A stretch of 22,657 nucleotides of DNA from Dehalococcoidia bacterium (GTDB lineage: Bacteria > Chloroflexota > Dehalococcoidia > E44-bin15), in assembly GCA_004377275.1 (NCBI GenBank), contig SOIC01000167.1, positions 1-22,657 of the forward strand, read 5' to 3'. The translations under genes and the position numbers were made by a program. This document shows, piece after piece, positions 13,382 to 20,962 of the stretch. Within the stretch, counting starts at the first letter, position 1. Each line of letters starts with the position of its first letter. The notes under the pieces were generated by a model. It was given only the letters and a program-made list of their open reading frames with translations. It did no database searches and was not told the DNA's origin.

Positions 13382-14935
13382 TTGAACACCACGGAATTTC
13401 TTACCATAACCTCCGCCATCTGCCCTGATCGGACGGCGATAGTCTTCGAGGGGAAGCGGCTCAGCTTCATAGAGTTGAGCGAACGGGCAAACAGGCTGGC
13501 CAATGCCTTAGCAGGTCTGGGAATAAAGAAGGGCGATCGGGTCGCTATGCTTCAGGTCAATTGTGACCAATATGTCGAGGCCTACTATGGGGTGGCCAAA
13601 AGTGGCGCCATCTTCGTGCCGCTGAACTTCAGGGCAAAGAAAGATGAGCTCATCTATATGATAAACCACTCGGAGGCACGTGTCCTACTGGTTGGCGAGC
13701 GCTACATCGAGATGGCAAACGAGATGCGCTCTGAGCTGCCCCTGGTGCAGCACCACATCTCTATTGAAGGCAAGCAGGAGGGCATGATCGATTACGAGGA
13801 GCTGCTCGACACTGCTTCGGGTGAGGAGTTCTTCACCGAGATCGACGATGAGGATATCACCATACTGATGTATACTGCGGGGACTACCGGACTGCCCAAG
13901 GGGGTACCCCTGCCCCACAACAGCTTCAGCGTCTACATGCTGGAGAATGTGAATCCGGTGGATCCTGAGATCGAGGAGACCAACCTCTTAACCATGCCGC
14001 TATATCATGTAGCGGGAATACAGGCAATGCTGGCGGCCACCTATGGGGGACGCGCCCTGGCGATGATGAGGCAGTTTGAGGTCAATGAGTGGCTGGAGAC
14101 AGTGCAGCGGGAGAAGGCCAATAGAGCGATGCTCGTGCCCACTATGCTAAAGCGGGTCATCGACCAACCCGATTTCGACAAATACGACCTCTCCAGCCTG
14201 AGGGTGATCACATATGGGGCAGCCCCGATGCCCTTTGAGGTGATCAAGAAGGCCATCGCGCTTTTCCCCGGGGTGAGCTTCATAAACGCCTTCGGGCAGA
14301 CGGAGACCGCCTCCACCATAACCACCCTGGGTCCTGAAGACCATGTCATTGAGGGGACGGAGGCGGAGAAGGACAAGAAGCTGATGAGGCTTACCTCCTC
14401 TATTGGCCGACCGATGCCCGATGTGGAAATGAAGATCATCAACGAGGCGGGCAATGACCTGCCTATCGGGGAGGTTGGCGAGATTGTGGCCCGGGGGCCC
14501 AGGTTGATGAGTGGGTACTGGAAGGATGCCGAAAAAACGGCGAAAACGATGACCAAAGACGGATGGCTGCGCACCGGAGACATGGGCTATATGGATGAGG
14601 ACGGCTATTTCTTCCTCGCCGGTCGTGGCGACGACATGATTATCAGGGGTGGGGAGAACATATCGCCGGAAGAGGTGGAAAACGCGCTTTATGCTCACCC
14701 CGCTGTTGAGGAGGTGGCGGTGATCGGGGTCCCTGACTCGGAATGGGGCCAGGAGCCCAGGGCGATAGTGGCGCTCAAGAAGGGAGAAACTGCCACCGCT
14801 GAGGAGCTAATAGAGTTCTGCCGCGAGCGGCTAGCCAGCTTCAAGAGGCCCCGCTCTGTGGTATTCGTCGATGTGCTCCCCCGTACCAGCACGGGAAAGG
14901 TCTTGAAGCGGGTCCTCCGCGATCAATTTGGGTAG
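13382..14935 (+). CDS. AMP-dependent acyl-CoA synthetase
   Basis: Activates a carboxylic acid to acyl-CoA through an acyl-adenylate; ANL superfamily, 517 residues. P-loop-like motif YTAGTTGLPKG at 164-174, the A5 motif NAFGQTET, hinge block DGWLRTGDMGYMDEDGYFFL, GRGDDMIIRGGENISPEEVE, and the C-terminal LPRTSTGKVLKR with catalytic Lys506. The length and the RGDDMIIRGGENI block are those of medium/long-chain fatty acid or aryl-CoA ligases, not of acetyl-CoA synthetase (about 650). Substrate unknown. TTG start at 13382 supported by AGGAGG 6 bases upstream. It follows the Sir2-like gene by 60 bases. Lys506 is the position known to be acylated and reset by sirtuins in related enzymes. Confidence 0.93.
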   Translation: MNTTEFLTITSAICPDRTAIVFEGKRLSFIELSERANRLANALAGLGIKKGDRVAMLQVNCDQYVEAYYGVAKSGAIFVPLNFRAKKDELIYMINHSEARVLLVGERYIEMANEMRSELPLVQHHISIEGKQEGMIDYEELLDTASGEEFFTEIDDEDITILMYTAGTTGLPKGVPLPHNSFSVYMLENVNPVDPEIEETNLLTMPLYHVAGIQAMLAATYGGRALAMMRQFEVNEWLETVQREKANRAMLVPTMLKRVIDQPDFDKYDLSSLRVITYGAAPMPFEVIKKAIALFPGVSFINAFGQTETASTITTLGPEDHVIEGTEAEKDKKLMRLTSSIGRPMPDVEMKIINEAGNDLPIGEVGEIVARGPRLMSGYWKDAEKTAKTMTKDGWLRTGDMGYMDEDGYFFLAGRGDDMIIRGGENISPEEVENALYAHPAVEEVAVIGVPDSEWGQEPRAIVALKKGETATAEELIEFCRERLASFKRPRSVVFVDVLPRTSTGKVLKRVLRDQFG

Positions 14936-14982
14936 CCCTAGCTGGTTGCGTAATAATTAGAGCACAAAAGAGGAGGTTGAAA

Positions 14983-15684
14983 ATGTCTCGATCCATCGAA
15001 TGGCTGGGGCACGCTACTTTTGTAGTTACATCAGCTCGAGACAAGATTATTTATATCGATCCCTTCATAAGAGATAATCCCCTCTGTCCCATCACTGTGG
15101 ATGATATTAACCACGCGAACATCGTTCTGGTTACCCACGACCACTTTGACCACATGGCAAACGCGGTAGATATTGTCAAGAAGACCGGGGCAACTCTAGT
15201 TGCTCAGCCAGAAACATCGGGCAGGTTCATAGCGGAGCTTGGCTTGTATGAGGAGAATGTAGTCAACTTCGGTCAGGGTATGAACATCGGCGCCACCACA
15301 GTGATTGATGGCATCACCATAACCATGACACAGGCTTTCCATTCCTCTCAAACGGCGAGCAACGCTGGCTTCATCATAAAACTGGAGGATGGGTTCACCA
15401 TTTACCACGCTGGGGACACTGGCATTTTCGCCACCATGAAGGTACTTGGGGAGCTATACCCGATAGACCTGGCGCTTCTCCCAATTGGAAGCGTCTGGAC
15501 TATGGACCCTGTTCAGGCGGCTAAGGCGCTCACCTTGCTCAACCCTAAAAAGGCTATCCCGATGCACTACAAAACCTTCCCTGTTCTGGAGCAGAGCGCC
15601 GATAGATTCGTGGAGTTGGCAAAGAAGGAAGCACCAGCCGTAGAGATCGTTGTCCTGGAGCCAGGGCAGCAGATCGCCCTCTAG
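14983..15684 (+). CDS. UlaG-like / UPF0173 metal-dependent hydrolase
   Basis: Metallo-beta-lactamase-fold protein of 233 residues. IEWLGHATFVV at the N-terminus, the metal motif THDHFDH at 51-57, a further His in MTQAFHSSQ, then YHAGDTG and IPMHYKTFP, the usual order in UPF0173 proteins. The physiological substrate of this family is mostly unknown; cleavage of a lactone, thioester or phosphoester is possible. The ATG at 14983 is chosen over TTG at 14977 because AGGAGG (14971-14976) stands six bases before it. It lies 47 bases after the acyl-CoA synthetase, probably in the same transcript. Confidence 0.9.
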   Translation: MSRSIEWLGHATFVVTSARDKIIYIDPFIRDNPLCPITVDDINHANIVLVTHDHFDHMANAVDIVKKTGATLVAQPETSGRFIAELGLYEENVVNFGQGMNIGATTVIDGITITMTQAFHSSQTASNAGFIIKLEDGFTIYHAGDTGIFATMKVLGELYPIDLALLPIGSVWTMDPVQAAKALTLLNPKKAIPMHYKTFPVLEQSADRFVELAKKEAPAVEIVVLEPGQQIAL

Positions 15685-15690
15685 CCCTGC

Positions 15691-15719
15691 TTGACAAAAA
15701 GGGGAAGACGTAGTAACTT
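15691..15719 (+). promoter_or_regulatory. promoter for the DUF4234-like gene
   Basis: A perfect TTGACA (15691-15696), 17 bases, then TAACTT (15714-15719). Transcription would begin near 15726, with GGAGG and the ATG at 15750 shortly after. Confidence 0.55.
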
Positions 15720-15749
15720 ACCAGAACTAAATGGTAGGAGGTGCTAATT

Positions 15750-16109
15750 ATGAAACGCCGTGACCCTTTGATGGTTGCAGTCCTGTCAATTGTGACCTTC
15801 GGTATCTATGCTTTGGTGTGGTATGTGATGACCAAGAACGAGATGAACCGTCGCGGTGCCAATATACCGACAGCGTGGCTGATCATCATCCCAATAGCAA
15901 ACATCTACTGGATGTGGATGTACTGCGTTGGCGTGGAGACAGTGACCAAAGGAGTAATGAGTGCTCCATTAGCCTTTTTACTACTCTTCTTCCTGGGATT
16001 CATCGGGATGGCGATAATCCAGAGCTCGCTAAACAAGGTTCCCAGGAAGGTTAAAAAGAAGGCAGCTGAAGGTACCCCTGAGCAGCCTGTAGAGAAAGCC
16101 GAAGAGTAA
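15750..16109 (+). CDS. DUF4234-like small membrane protein
   Basis: 119-residue membrane protein of unknown function. The N-terminus KRRDPLMVAVLSIVTFGIYA begins with a span followed by LVWYVMTKNEMNRRGANIPT, as in DUF4234 proteins. A second span is AWLIIIPIANIYWMWMY and a third APLAFLLLFFLGFIGMAIIQ. The tail (about 98-119) is basic then acidic: VPRKVKKKAAEGTPEQPVEK, likely cytoplasmic. The ATG at 15750 has GGAGGT 8 bases upstream; a GTG at 15741 lies inside the ribosome site and is rejected. It has its own promoter and is the last gene of the plus-strand block. Confidence 0.82.
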   Translation: MKRRDPLMVAVLSIVTFGIYALVWYVMTKNEMNRRGANIPTAWLIIIPIANIYWMWMYCVGVETVTKGVMSAPLAFLLLFFLGFIGMAIIQSSLNKVPRKVKKKAAEGTPEQPVEKAEE

Positions 16110-16188
16110 AGCACCAGTTATAAACTACAAACAGAAGGATGAGAGCCGCTGCTTTCAGGCCTTGGTTTTCGCATTTAGACCGATGAGG

Positions 16189-18471
16189 CTATCCTTCAAT
16201 GGTATCGCCACCGGCTTCGGCAGGCTTCTCTTCAATCGCCTTCGCCACAGCGGGTGTCCTTCCCTCGATCGCTCTCAACACCAGCTCAGCGATATCCATC
16301 GCGGTGATGGATTCGGATGCTTCCTTGGCCTTAATGGCGTCCTCAAACATTTGGAGGCAGAAGGGGCAGGCAGTAGCCAGGACACTGGCCTTAGTGGAGA
16401 GCGCCTGATCGGTGCGCATCTCGCTGATCCTGGTACCTACGCTTTCCTCCATCCACATATGCCCACCGCCTGCGCCGCAGCAGAAGCTCCTGCGGCGACG
16501 GCGCGCCATCTCGGTGAACTGAGCCCCGGGGATGGCTTTTAAGACCTGCCTGGGCTCATTGTAGATGTCGTTGTGGCGGCCTAGGTAACATGCGTCGTGA
16601 TAGGTAATCTTCTCAGATACGCCGTCCTTAAGTTTAAGGCGGCCCTGCTTAATTAGCTCTGCGATAAACTGGGAATGATGAATAACCTCAAAATCGCCGC
16701 CGAATTGTGGGTATTCGTTCTTTAAAGTGTTATAGCCGTGGGGACAGCTGACCACGATCTTCTTCACGCCGTAGCGTTTAAAGGTCTCGATATTTTTCAT
16801 CGCCTGTAGCTGGAAGAGGTATTCGTTGCCCATGCGGCGCGCTGGTTCGCCACAGCAGCTCTCCTCCTCACCGAGCACCCCAAACTTGACCCCCGCTGCC
16901 TGGAGAATCCTGCCGAGGGCCGCTGAGACCTTCATATTACGGTCCTCGAGAGCAGCGGAACAGCCGACGAAGTAGAGGATCTCGACGTCCTGATCCTCGG
17001 AGAGGAGCTTGGCTCCCTCTATATCGCCACACCAGTCGGTTCTGCAGGCAGTGGTTCCCTTGCAGGTATGTCCCCTCTCCTCGATGCACCGCAGCGCCAT
17101 CTCCGCGGTTTCCGGCATCTCAGCCTGCTCCAGAACCAGGTTGCGGCGCATGTCGATGATCTTATCTATATGCTCGATAAAGACGGGGCAGACCTCTTGA
17201 CAGGCGCGGCAGGTAGTGCAATCCCAGATCACTTCCGCCGTTATCACATCGCCGATCATTGAAATCTCGCGCTTTTGGCCGTTCCCGTTCATTCTCTTAC
17301 CACCCAAGCCAACCTTGGCCATCAGTTTGGGGCCCAGCACAAAAGTGTAACGGTCGAAGCACTGCAATATCCTCCTCTTCAGCGGAGGGGACTTCCCTTC
17401 GATATTGCTATTGCCAGGGTTTCCACTCGAAGCCGCTATATTCGCAACCACCATTTCGGGTGCCACCTCAATCCAGTGCTGCTTTAGGTCCTGGATAAGC
17501 TTTTTGGGTGAAAGTGCCTTCCCGCTGAGATAGGCGGGGCAGATGTCCTGGCAGCGACCGCATCTGGTGCAGGCATCCAGGTCGAATATCTGTTTCCAGG
17601 TGAACCCACTGATCTTGTCAACCCCAAATGTCTCGGCCTCTTCCAGTTCAACAGGCGCCAGTGCACCCTTGGGACGGGAGGAGCGAAAAAGCACATTGAA
17701 GGGGCCGACAACGATGTGAGCCAGCGTGGTCCAGGTGAGGGCGACATAGACTATAGCCCCCAGCGCGAGGGCAGTATGGAACCACCACAGGCTCATGTGG
17801 GCTAGCAGCAGTGCTCCTGAGGAGATGCTACCAAACATCTTGGCGAAGACCCATCCCCCGGGCGACCACAATGCCCAGGAGGTGTCGTAAGGGCCGATAG
17901 CTGGGTATATCGTCTCGAATTCCGCCGGGTTGGCGGTAAAGTACGCGATGCGCAGCCCCTCGATAATAAAGCCGGTGAACACGATGACAAAAATGAGGGT
18001 AAGGGCGATCGCATTTTCGGGTTTGTTGTCAAGCCTATCGGGTTTTTGGATATATCTACGGTAGGTGGCAAACACTAACCCGATAAGCAACCCGATGCCA
18101 AGGACATCAACGGTAAAAGAGATACCCAAATATGTAGCCCCATGCATGAACTCGAATATATAGTGGGAGAGGAAATCTAAAAAGGCTGCCAGCAAAAAGA
18201 CGATCGCTCCCCAGAAGATGAGGAAATGAATCAAACCAGGATAGGGTTCTCTGAGGAAGCGCCGGTGAATGAGGCCGTCTACGATGCCGGTGATGGCAAA
18301 AGACCACATTCGCTGCGGGAGGTTGTCGAGCCTGTTATCCGGCTGCCCCACCTGCCACAGGCGATAGCGCCGGTAAACCGCGTAGGCAAGGATTATCGCT
18401 AATGGGAGAAGCAGGCCGTAGAGGATATAACCCCAGTCTCCGATGTTCCAGAATATCTCCCTGGTTGCCAT
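16189..18471 (-). CDS. membrane-bound Fe-S oxidoreductase with CCG domains (HdrD-like, candidate ETF:quinone oxidoreductase)
   Basis: 760 residues in three modules. Residues about 11-255 form a membrane domain like the gamma subunit of respiratory nitrate reductase (five or six spans, several His such as His82 and His225/His232 that could bind heme b). Residues about 295-435 hold two 4Fe-4S ferredoxin motifs, CTRCGRCQDICP (301-312) and CTTCRACQEVCP (418-429). Residues 500-712 hold two CCG cysteine-rich domains, with SCCGEP (538-543) and FCCGAGGG (663-670), as in heterodisulfide reductase HdrD. Such fusions are proposed to pass electrons from ETF/acyl-CoA dehydrogenases to menaquinone; the role here is inferred. 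No etfAB or acyl-CoA dehydrogenase is in the window. A run of five Arg (657-661) precedes the second CCG motif. Confidence 0.88.
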   Translation of the reverse strand: MATREIFWNIGDWGYILYGLLLPLAIILAYAVYRRYRLWQVGQPDNRLDNLPQRMWSFAITGIVDGLIHRRFLREPYPGLIHFLIFWGAIVFLLAAFLDFLSHYIFEFMHGATYLGISFTVDVLGIGLLIGLVFATYRRYIQKPDRLDNKPENAIALTLIFVIVFTGFIIEGLRIAYFTANPAEFETIYPAIGPYDTSWALWSPGGWVFAKMFGSISSGALLLAHMSLWWFHTALALGAIVYVALTWTTLAHIVVGPFNVLFRSSRPKGALAPVELEEAETFGVDKISGFTWKQIFDLDACTRCGRCQDICPAYLSGKALSPKKLIQDLKQHWIEVAPEMVVANIAASSGNPGNSNIEGKSPPLKRRILQCFDRYTFVLGPKLMAKVGLGGKRMNGNGQKREISMIGDVITAEVIWDCTTCRACQEVCPVFIEHIDKIIDMRRNLVLEQAEMPETAEMALRCIEERGHTCKGTTACRTDWCGDIEGAKLLSEDQDVEILYFVGCSAALEDRNMKVSAALGRILQAAGVKFGVLGEEESCCGEPARRMGNEYLFQLQAMKNIETFKRYGVKKIVVSCPHGYNTLKNEYPQFGGDFEVIHHSQFIAELIKQGRLKLKDGVSEKITYHDACYLGRHNDIYNEPRQVLKAIPGAQFTEMARRRRRSFCCGAGGGHMWMEESVGTRISEMRTDQALSTKASVLATACPFCLQMFEDAIKAKEASESITAMDIAELVLRAIEGRTPAVAKAIEEKPAEAGGDTIEG

Positions 18472-18489
18472 CTTTTACTGCTCTGCGAT

Positions 18490-18518
18490 AGTGTATCATA
18501 TCACAAATCGCTTGCCAA
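18490..18518 (-). promoter_or_regulatory. promoter for the Fe-S oxidoreductase gene
   Basis: TTGGCA (18518-18513) and TACACT (18495-18490) on the minus strand with 17 bases between; start expected near 18483, only about 12 bases before the ATG at 18471. No strong ribosome site is seen. Confidence 0.45.
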
Positions 18519-18547
18519 GATAGGGAAACAACGGATTTATAAAACCA

Positions 18548-18576
18548 TTGCCAGGGTCAGGAGCAGGTGGTAGAAT
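18548..18576 (+). promoter_or_regulatory. promoter for the small membrane ORF
   Basis: TTGCCA (18548-18553), exactly 17 bases, TAGAAT (18571-18576) with an extended -10 TG at 18568-18569. Divergent from the Fe-S oxidoreductase promoter. Start expected near 18583, before AAAGGAGG at 18606. Confidence 0.55.
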
Positions 18577-18620
18577 GCGGCACAAGGGGGTGTCGTGGGC
18601 GTCCTGAAAGGAGGTAGTAT

Positions 18621-18773
18621 TATGGTGCCACAGGTAACCATAGGGGATCTTGCCACCTGGTCGGTTTGGGAGCCCCCCTTGGGATCGACATCGTTATCCT
18701 GTGCTTCGCCATTTTCGTTGTCAGCCTTGGCATCCTACTCTGGGGCGTCGCACAGATTAGAAAACATAGCTAA
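18621..18773 (+). pseudogene. small single-span membrane protein with frameshift at a C6 run
   Basis: A promoter, a near-perfect ribosome site AAAGGAGG (18606-18613) and an ATG seven bases later open a frame reading MVPQVTIGDLATWSVWEPP. In this frame the rest is unremarkable (to a stop at 18784-18786). In the frame reached by adding one base, the sequence continues LGIDIVILCFAIFVVSLGIL then LWGVAQIRKHS and stops at 18773: a typical membrane span with a basic end. The switch falls at six C (18673-18678); seven C would restore a 50-residue protein. It could be a sequencing or assembly slip, a real mutation, or slippage during expression. No family recognised. Confidence 0.5.
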
Positions 18774-18837
18774 CTTTCGATATTAATAATATTTTGGGAT
18801 ATGTTCTGGGCAGCCCCTCCCGAAAAGGTTGTTAGCC

Positions 18838-19281
18838 CTATTCTAGGACAATGGTTCCGCTCTTGCCGCCGCTCTTCCTCGACAGGCGGATCCTCTCGAT
18901 CCTCATTCCCCGCTCAACTGCCTTGCACATATCATAGATAGTTAAGGCGGTCACCGCCACCGCGGTAAGCGCCTCCATCTCGACACCCGTTTTCCCGGTG
19001 CACTTCACAGTAGCTGTGATCTCCACACCTTCCGTTACGAATTCGAACTCTACCTTTACCTCATCGAGCATCAACAGGTGGCACATGGGGATAAGGTGAG
19101 AGGTCTGTTTCGCTGCCATGATCCCCGCCACCTGAGCCACAGCGAGCGCCTCCCCCTTCGGCAACTTTCCCTCTTTCAGCAGGGAGAGGGTGGCAGGCTT
19201 CATTACCACCAGGCCCTTGGCTACCGCCTCCCGAGCAGTCGGTGGTTTTCCGCTCACGTCCACCATCCTTGTTGGTTCCAT
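18838..19281 (-). CDS. moaC: cyclic pyranopterin monophosphate synthase
   Basis: Second enzyme-step protein of molybdopterin synthesis, turning the MoaA product into cPMP. 147 residues. MVDVSGKPPTAREAVAKG, QTSHLIPMCHLLML (60-72), CTGKTGVEMEALTAVAVTAL (94-113), and YDMCKAVERGM with Asp117 and Lys120. The usual CHPL motif reads CHLL here (67-70): the catalytic His is kept, the Pro is Leu. The ATG at 19281 follows the moaA stop with no gap (TAGATG), which indicates coupling. Last gene of the cobO-fbp-rdgB-moaA-moaC run. Confidence 0.94.
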   Translation of the reverse strand: MEPTRMVDVSGKPPTAREAVAKGLVVMKPATLSLLKEGKLPKGEALAVAQVAGIMAAKQTSHLIPMCHLLMLDEVKVEFEFVTEGVEITATVKCTGKTGVEMEALTAVAVTALTIYDMCKAVERGMRIERIRLSRKSGGKSGTIVLE

Positions 19282-20259
19282 CTAACCTCCCACCTGGCAC
19301 ATCGCTCGCCCTGTAGGGAAAACCCCTTCCATTAGGTAATGGCGCTCCGGTTTGGCGGCTACTGCTTGCTGAATCAACACCTTGAGTTCCTCCGGCGACG
19401 CGCCGCGGCGCAGGGTAGTTTTTAGATCCACTTCATCATCGCTCAGGAGGCAGGGGCGAAGCTTTCCATCTACCGTGAGGCGCAGGCGGTTGCAGTTAAA
19501 GCAAAAGTGCTCACTGAGTGGGCTGATAAAGCCTACCGTACCTTTTGCCCCAGGAAATCGGAAGTATTTGGCAGGACCATTGCCCTGGCCGGACAGGCAA
19601 GGCTCAAGTGTCCCCAGGGAACGGAGGCGCTCCCCGATCTCTTTTGTGGGGACAAATTGAAGGCTTGCTCCATTGGCAAAAGGCATAAGCTCGATAAAGC
19701 GGACATGCCACCCTTCCTCAATAGTCAGGCGGGCAAAGTCCAGCACCTCGTCATCGTTTATCCCCCGCATAACCACCACGTTCACCTTGACCGGCTCAAG
19801 CCCTGCCTCTTTTGCTGCCGCCATGCCATCGAGAACATCACTCAGCCGGTCGCGCCGGGCGTTCCGTTTAAACCTCTCCGGCTTCAGCGTATCGAGGCTC
19901 ACATTGACCCGCCTCATCCCTGCCTCCTTGAGGGAGGCGGCACATTGTCTGAGCAGCACCCCATTGGTGGTTAGTGCAATATCATCGATGCCATCGATCC
20001 GCGAGAGCATTTGCACTAGGCGAGTCAATTCTGCTCTTACCAGGGGCTCGCCCCCAGTGAGCCTTAATTTATTTATGCCCAGAGAGGCTGCTGCCTGAGC
20101 CACTGCCTGGATCTCTTCATAGCGCAGGACCTCGCTACGGGGCAAGTGCGTAATGCCCCCAGAGGGCATACAATAGATACAGCGCAGGTTACAGCGGTCG
20201 GTGACCGATATTCTCAGGTAGTTTATGGGTCGCTGAAAGGAATCGGAAAGCCCGGTCAT
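19282..20259 (-). CDS. moaA: GTP 3',8-cyclase
   Basis: Radical SAM enzyme that rearranges GTP in the first step of molybdopterin synthesis; 325 residues. N-terminal cluster CNLRCIYC (Cys23, 27, 30), SAM contact LTGGEPL (68-73), TTNG at 97-100, SLDTL at 121-125. C-terminal cluster CFNC plus Cys270 (Cys253, 256, 270) that binds GTP. The protein ends in Gly-Gly, needed for activity in known MoaA. ATG at 20259 with GGAGAG about 9 bases upstream. A molybdenum or tungsten enzyme is implied elsewhere in the genome. Confidence 0.96.
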   Translation of the reverse strand: MTGLSDSFQRPINYLRISVTDRCNLRCIYCMPSGGITHLPRSEVLRYEEIQAVAQAAASLGINKLRLTGGEPLVRAELTRLVQMLSRIDGIDDIALTTNGVLLRQCAASLKEAGMRRVNVSLDTLKPERFKRNARRDRLSDVLDGMAAAKEAGLEPVKVNVVVMRGINDDEVLDFARLTIEEGWHVRFIELMPFANGASLQFVPTKEIGERLRSLGTLEPCLSGQGNGPAKYFRFPGAKGTVGFISPLSEHFCFNCNRLRLTVDGKLRPCLLSDDEVDLKTTLRRGASPEELKVLIQQAVAAKPERHYLMEGVFPTGRAMCQVGG

Positions 20260-20363
20260 CTTGTCGCACTCTCCATGGCCTTTATTTATATTGATTCGCT
20301 TCTTTGAACTTTTCGGAGCTTCATCATCATTCGCTGTGGTAAATCAAACAATCATGGTTTCGG

Positions 20364-20960
20364 TTAAGACATTCGCTGTTCCAGTATACGGCGTGCCTTC
20401 CTGACTGCCAGCCCCCGGTGGCTTACCTCGTTCTTCTCATCCATAGATAGCTCAGCCATGGTCTTTCCGAGCTCGGGAAGATAAAAGATTGGATCATAGC
20501 CGAAGCCGTTATCGCCCTTTGGTTCAAACGCGATGATGCCCTGGCACTCTCCTTGGCAGAGTGCCACTTCTCCATCCAGTGAGGCGATAGCGATCATACA
20601 CTGGAAGCGAGCGGTTCTTTGCTCCCAGGGGATGCCTGAAAGCTTTGCTAGCAGGTAGTCGATCCGCACCTTATCCGAGGCTCCTTCACCGGCAAAACGG
20701 GCGGAGAGGGCACCGGGCTCCCCGTCTAGCGCATCTACCTCCAATCCCGAGTCATCGGCCAGGGTGAGCAGATTGCTCAGGGATGCGTAGGCTTTAGCCT
20801 TAAGGGCAGCATTCTCCTTTAGGGTAGCCTCGGTCTCATCAACCACCTGATCAATGCTCACATCTGCAAGGGTGACGATTTCATATGGTATGCCCTCAAG
20901 GAGCTGCAAGTATTCCCGCACCTTAGCCGGGTTTTTTGTTGCCAGGAGAAGCTTTTGCAT
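20364..20960 (-). CDS. rdgB: XTP/dITP diphosphatase (non-canonical purine NTP pyrophosphatase)
   Basis: House-cleaning enzyme (RdgB/HAM1) that hydrolyses dITP, ITP and XTP to monophosphates. 198 residues from the ATG at 20960. LLLATKNPAKVREY (4-17), LADDSGLEVDAL (68-79), FEPKGDNGFGYDPIF (145-159), SHRGLAVRKA (180-189). A TTG at 20966 would add two residues; the ATG is two bases after the fbp stop and places LLLATxN correctly. Apparently co-transcribed with fbp. Confidence 0.95.
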   Translation of the reverse strand: MQKLLLATKNPAKVREYLQLLEGIPYEIVTLADVSIDQVVDETEATLKENAALKAKAYASLSNLLTLADDSGLEVDALDGEPGALSARFAGEGASDKVRIDYLLAKLSGIPWEQRTARFQCMIAIASLDGEVALCQGECQGIIAFEPKGDNGFGYDPIFYLPELGKTMAELSMDEKNEVSHRGLAVRKARRILEQRMS

Positions 20961-20962
20961 GC

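Noticed and set aside
14041..14698. Two overlapping minus-strand open frames of about 180 codons opposite the acyl-CoA synthetase
   Set aside because: Both lie wholly inside the synthetase core motifs on the other strand; typical of GC-rich shadow frames.
16162..16542. 126-codon plus-strand open frame at the 3' end of the Fe-S oxidoreductase
   Set aside because: Almost entirely antisense to conserved CCG-domain sequence; no start signal.
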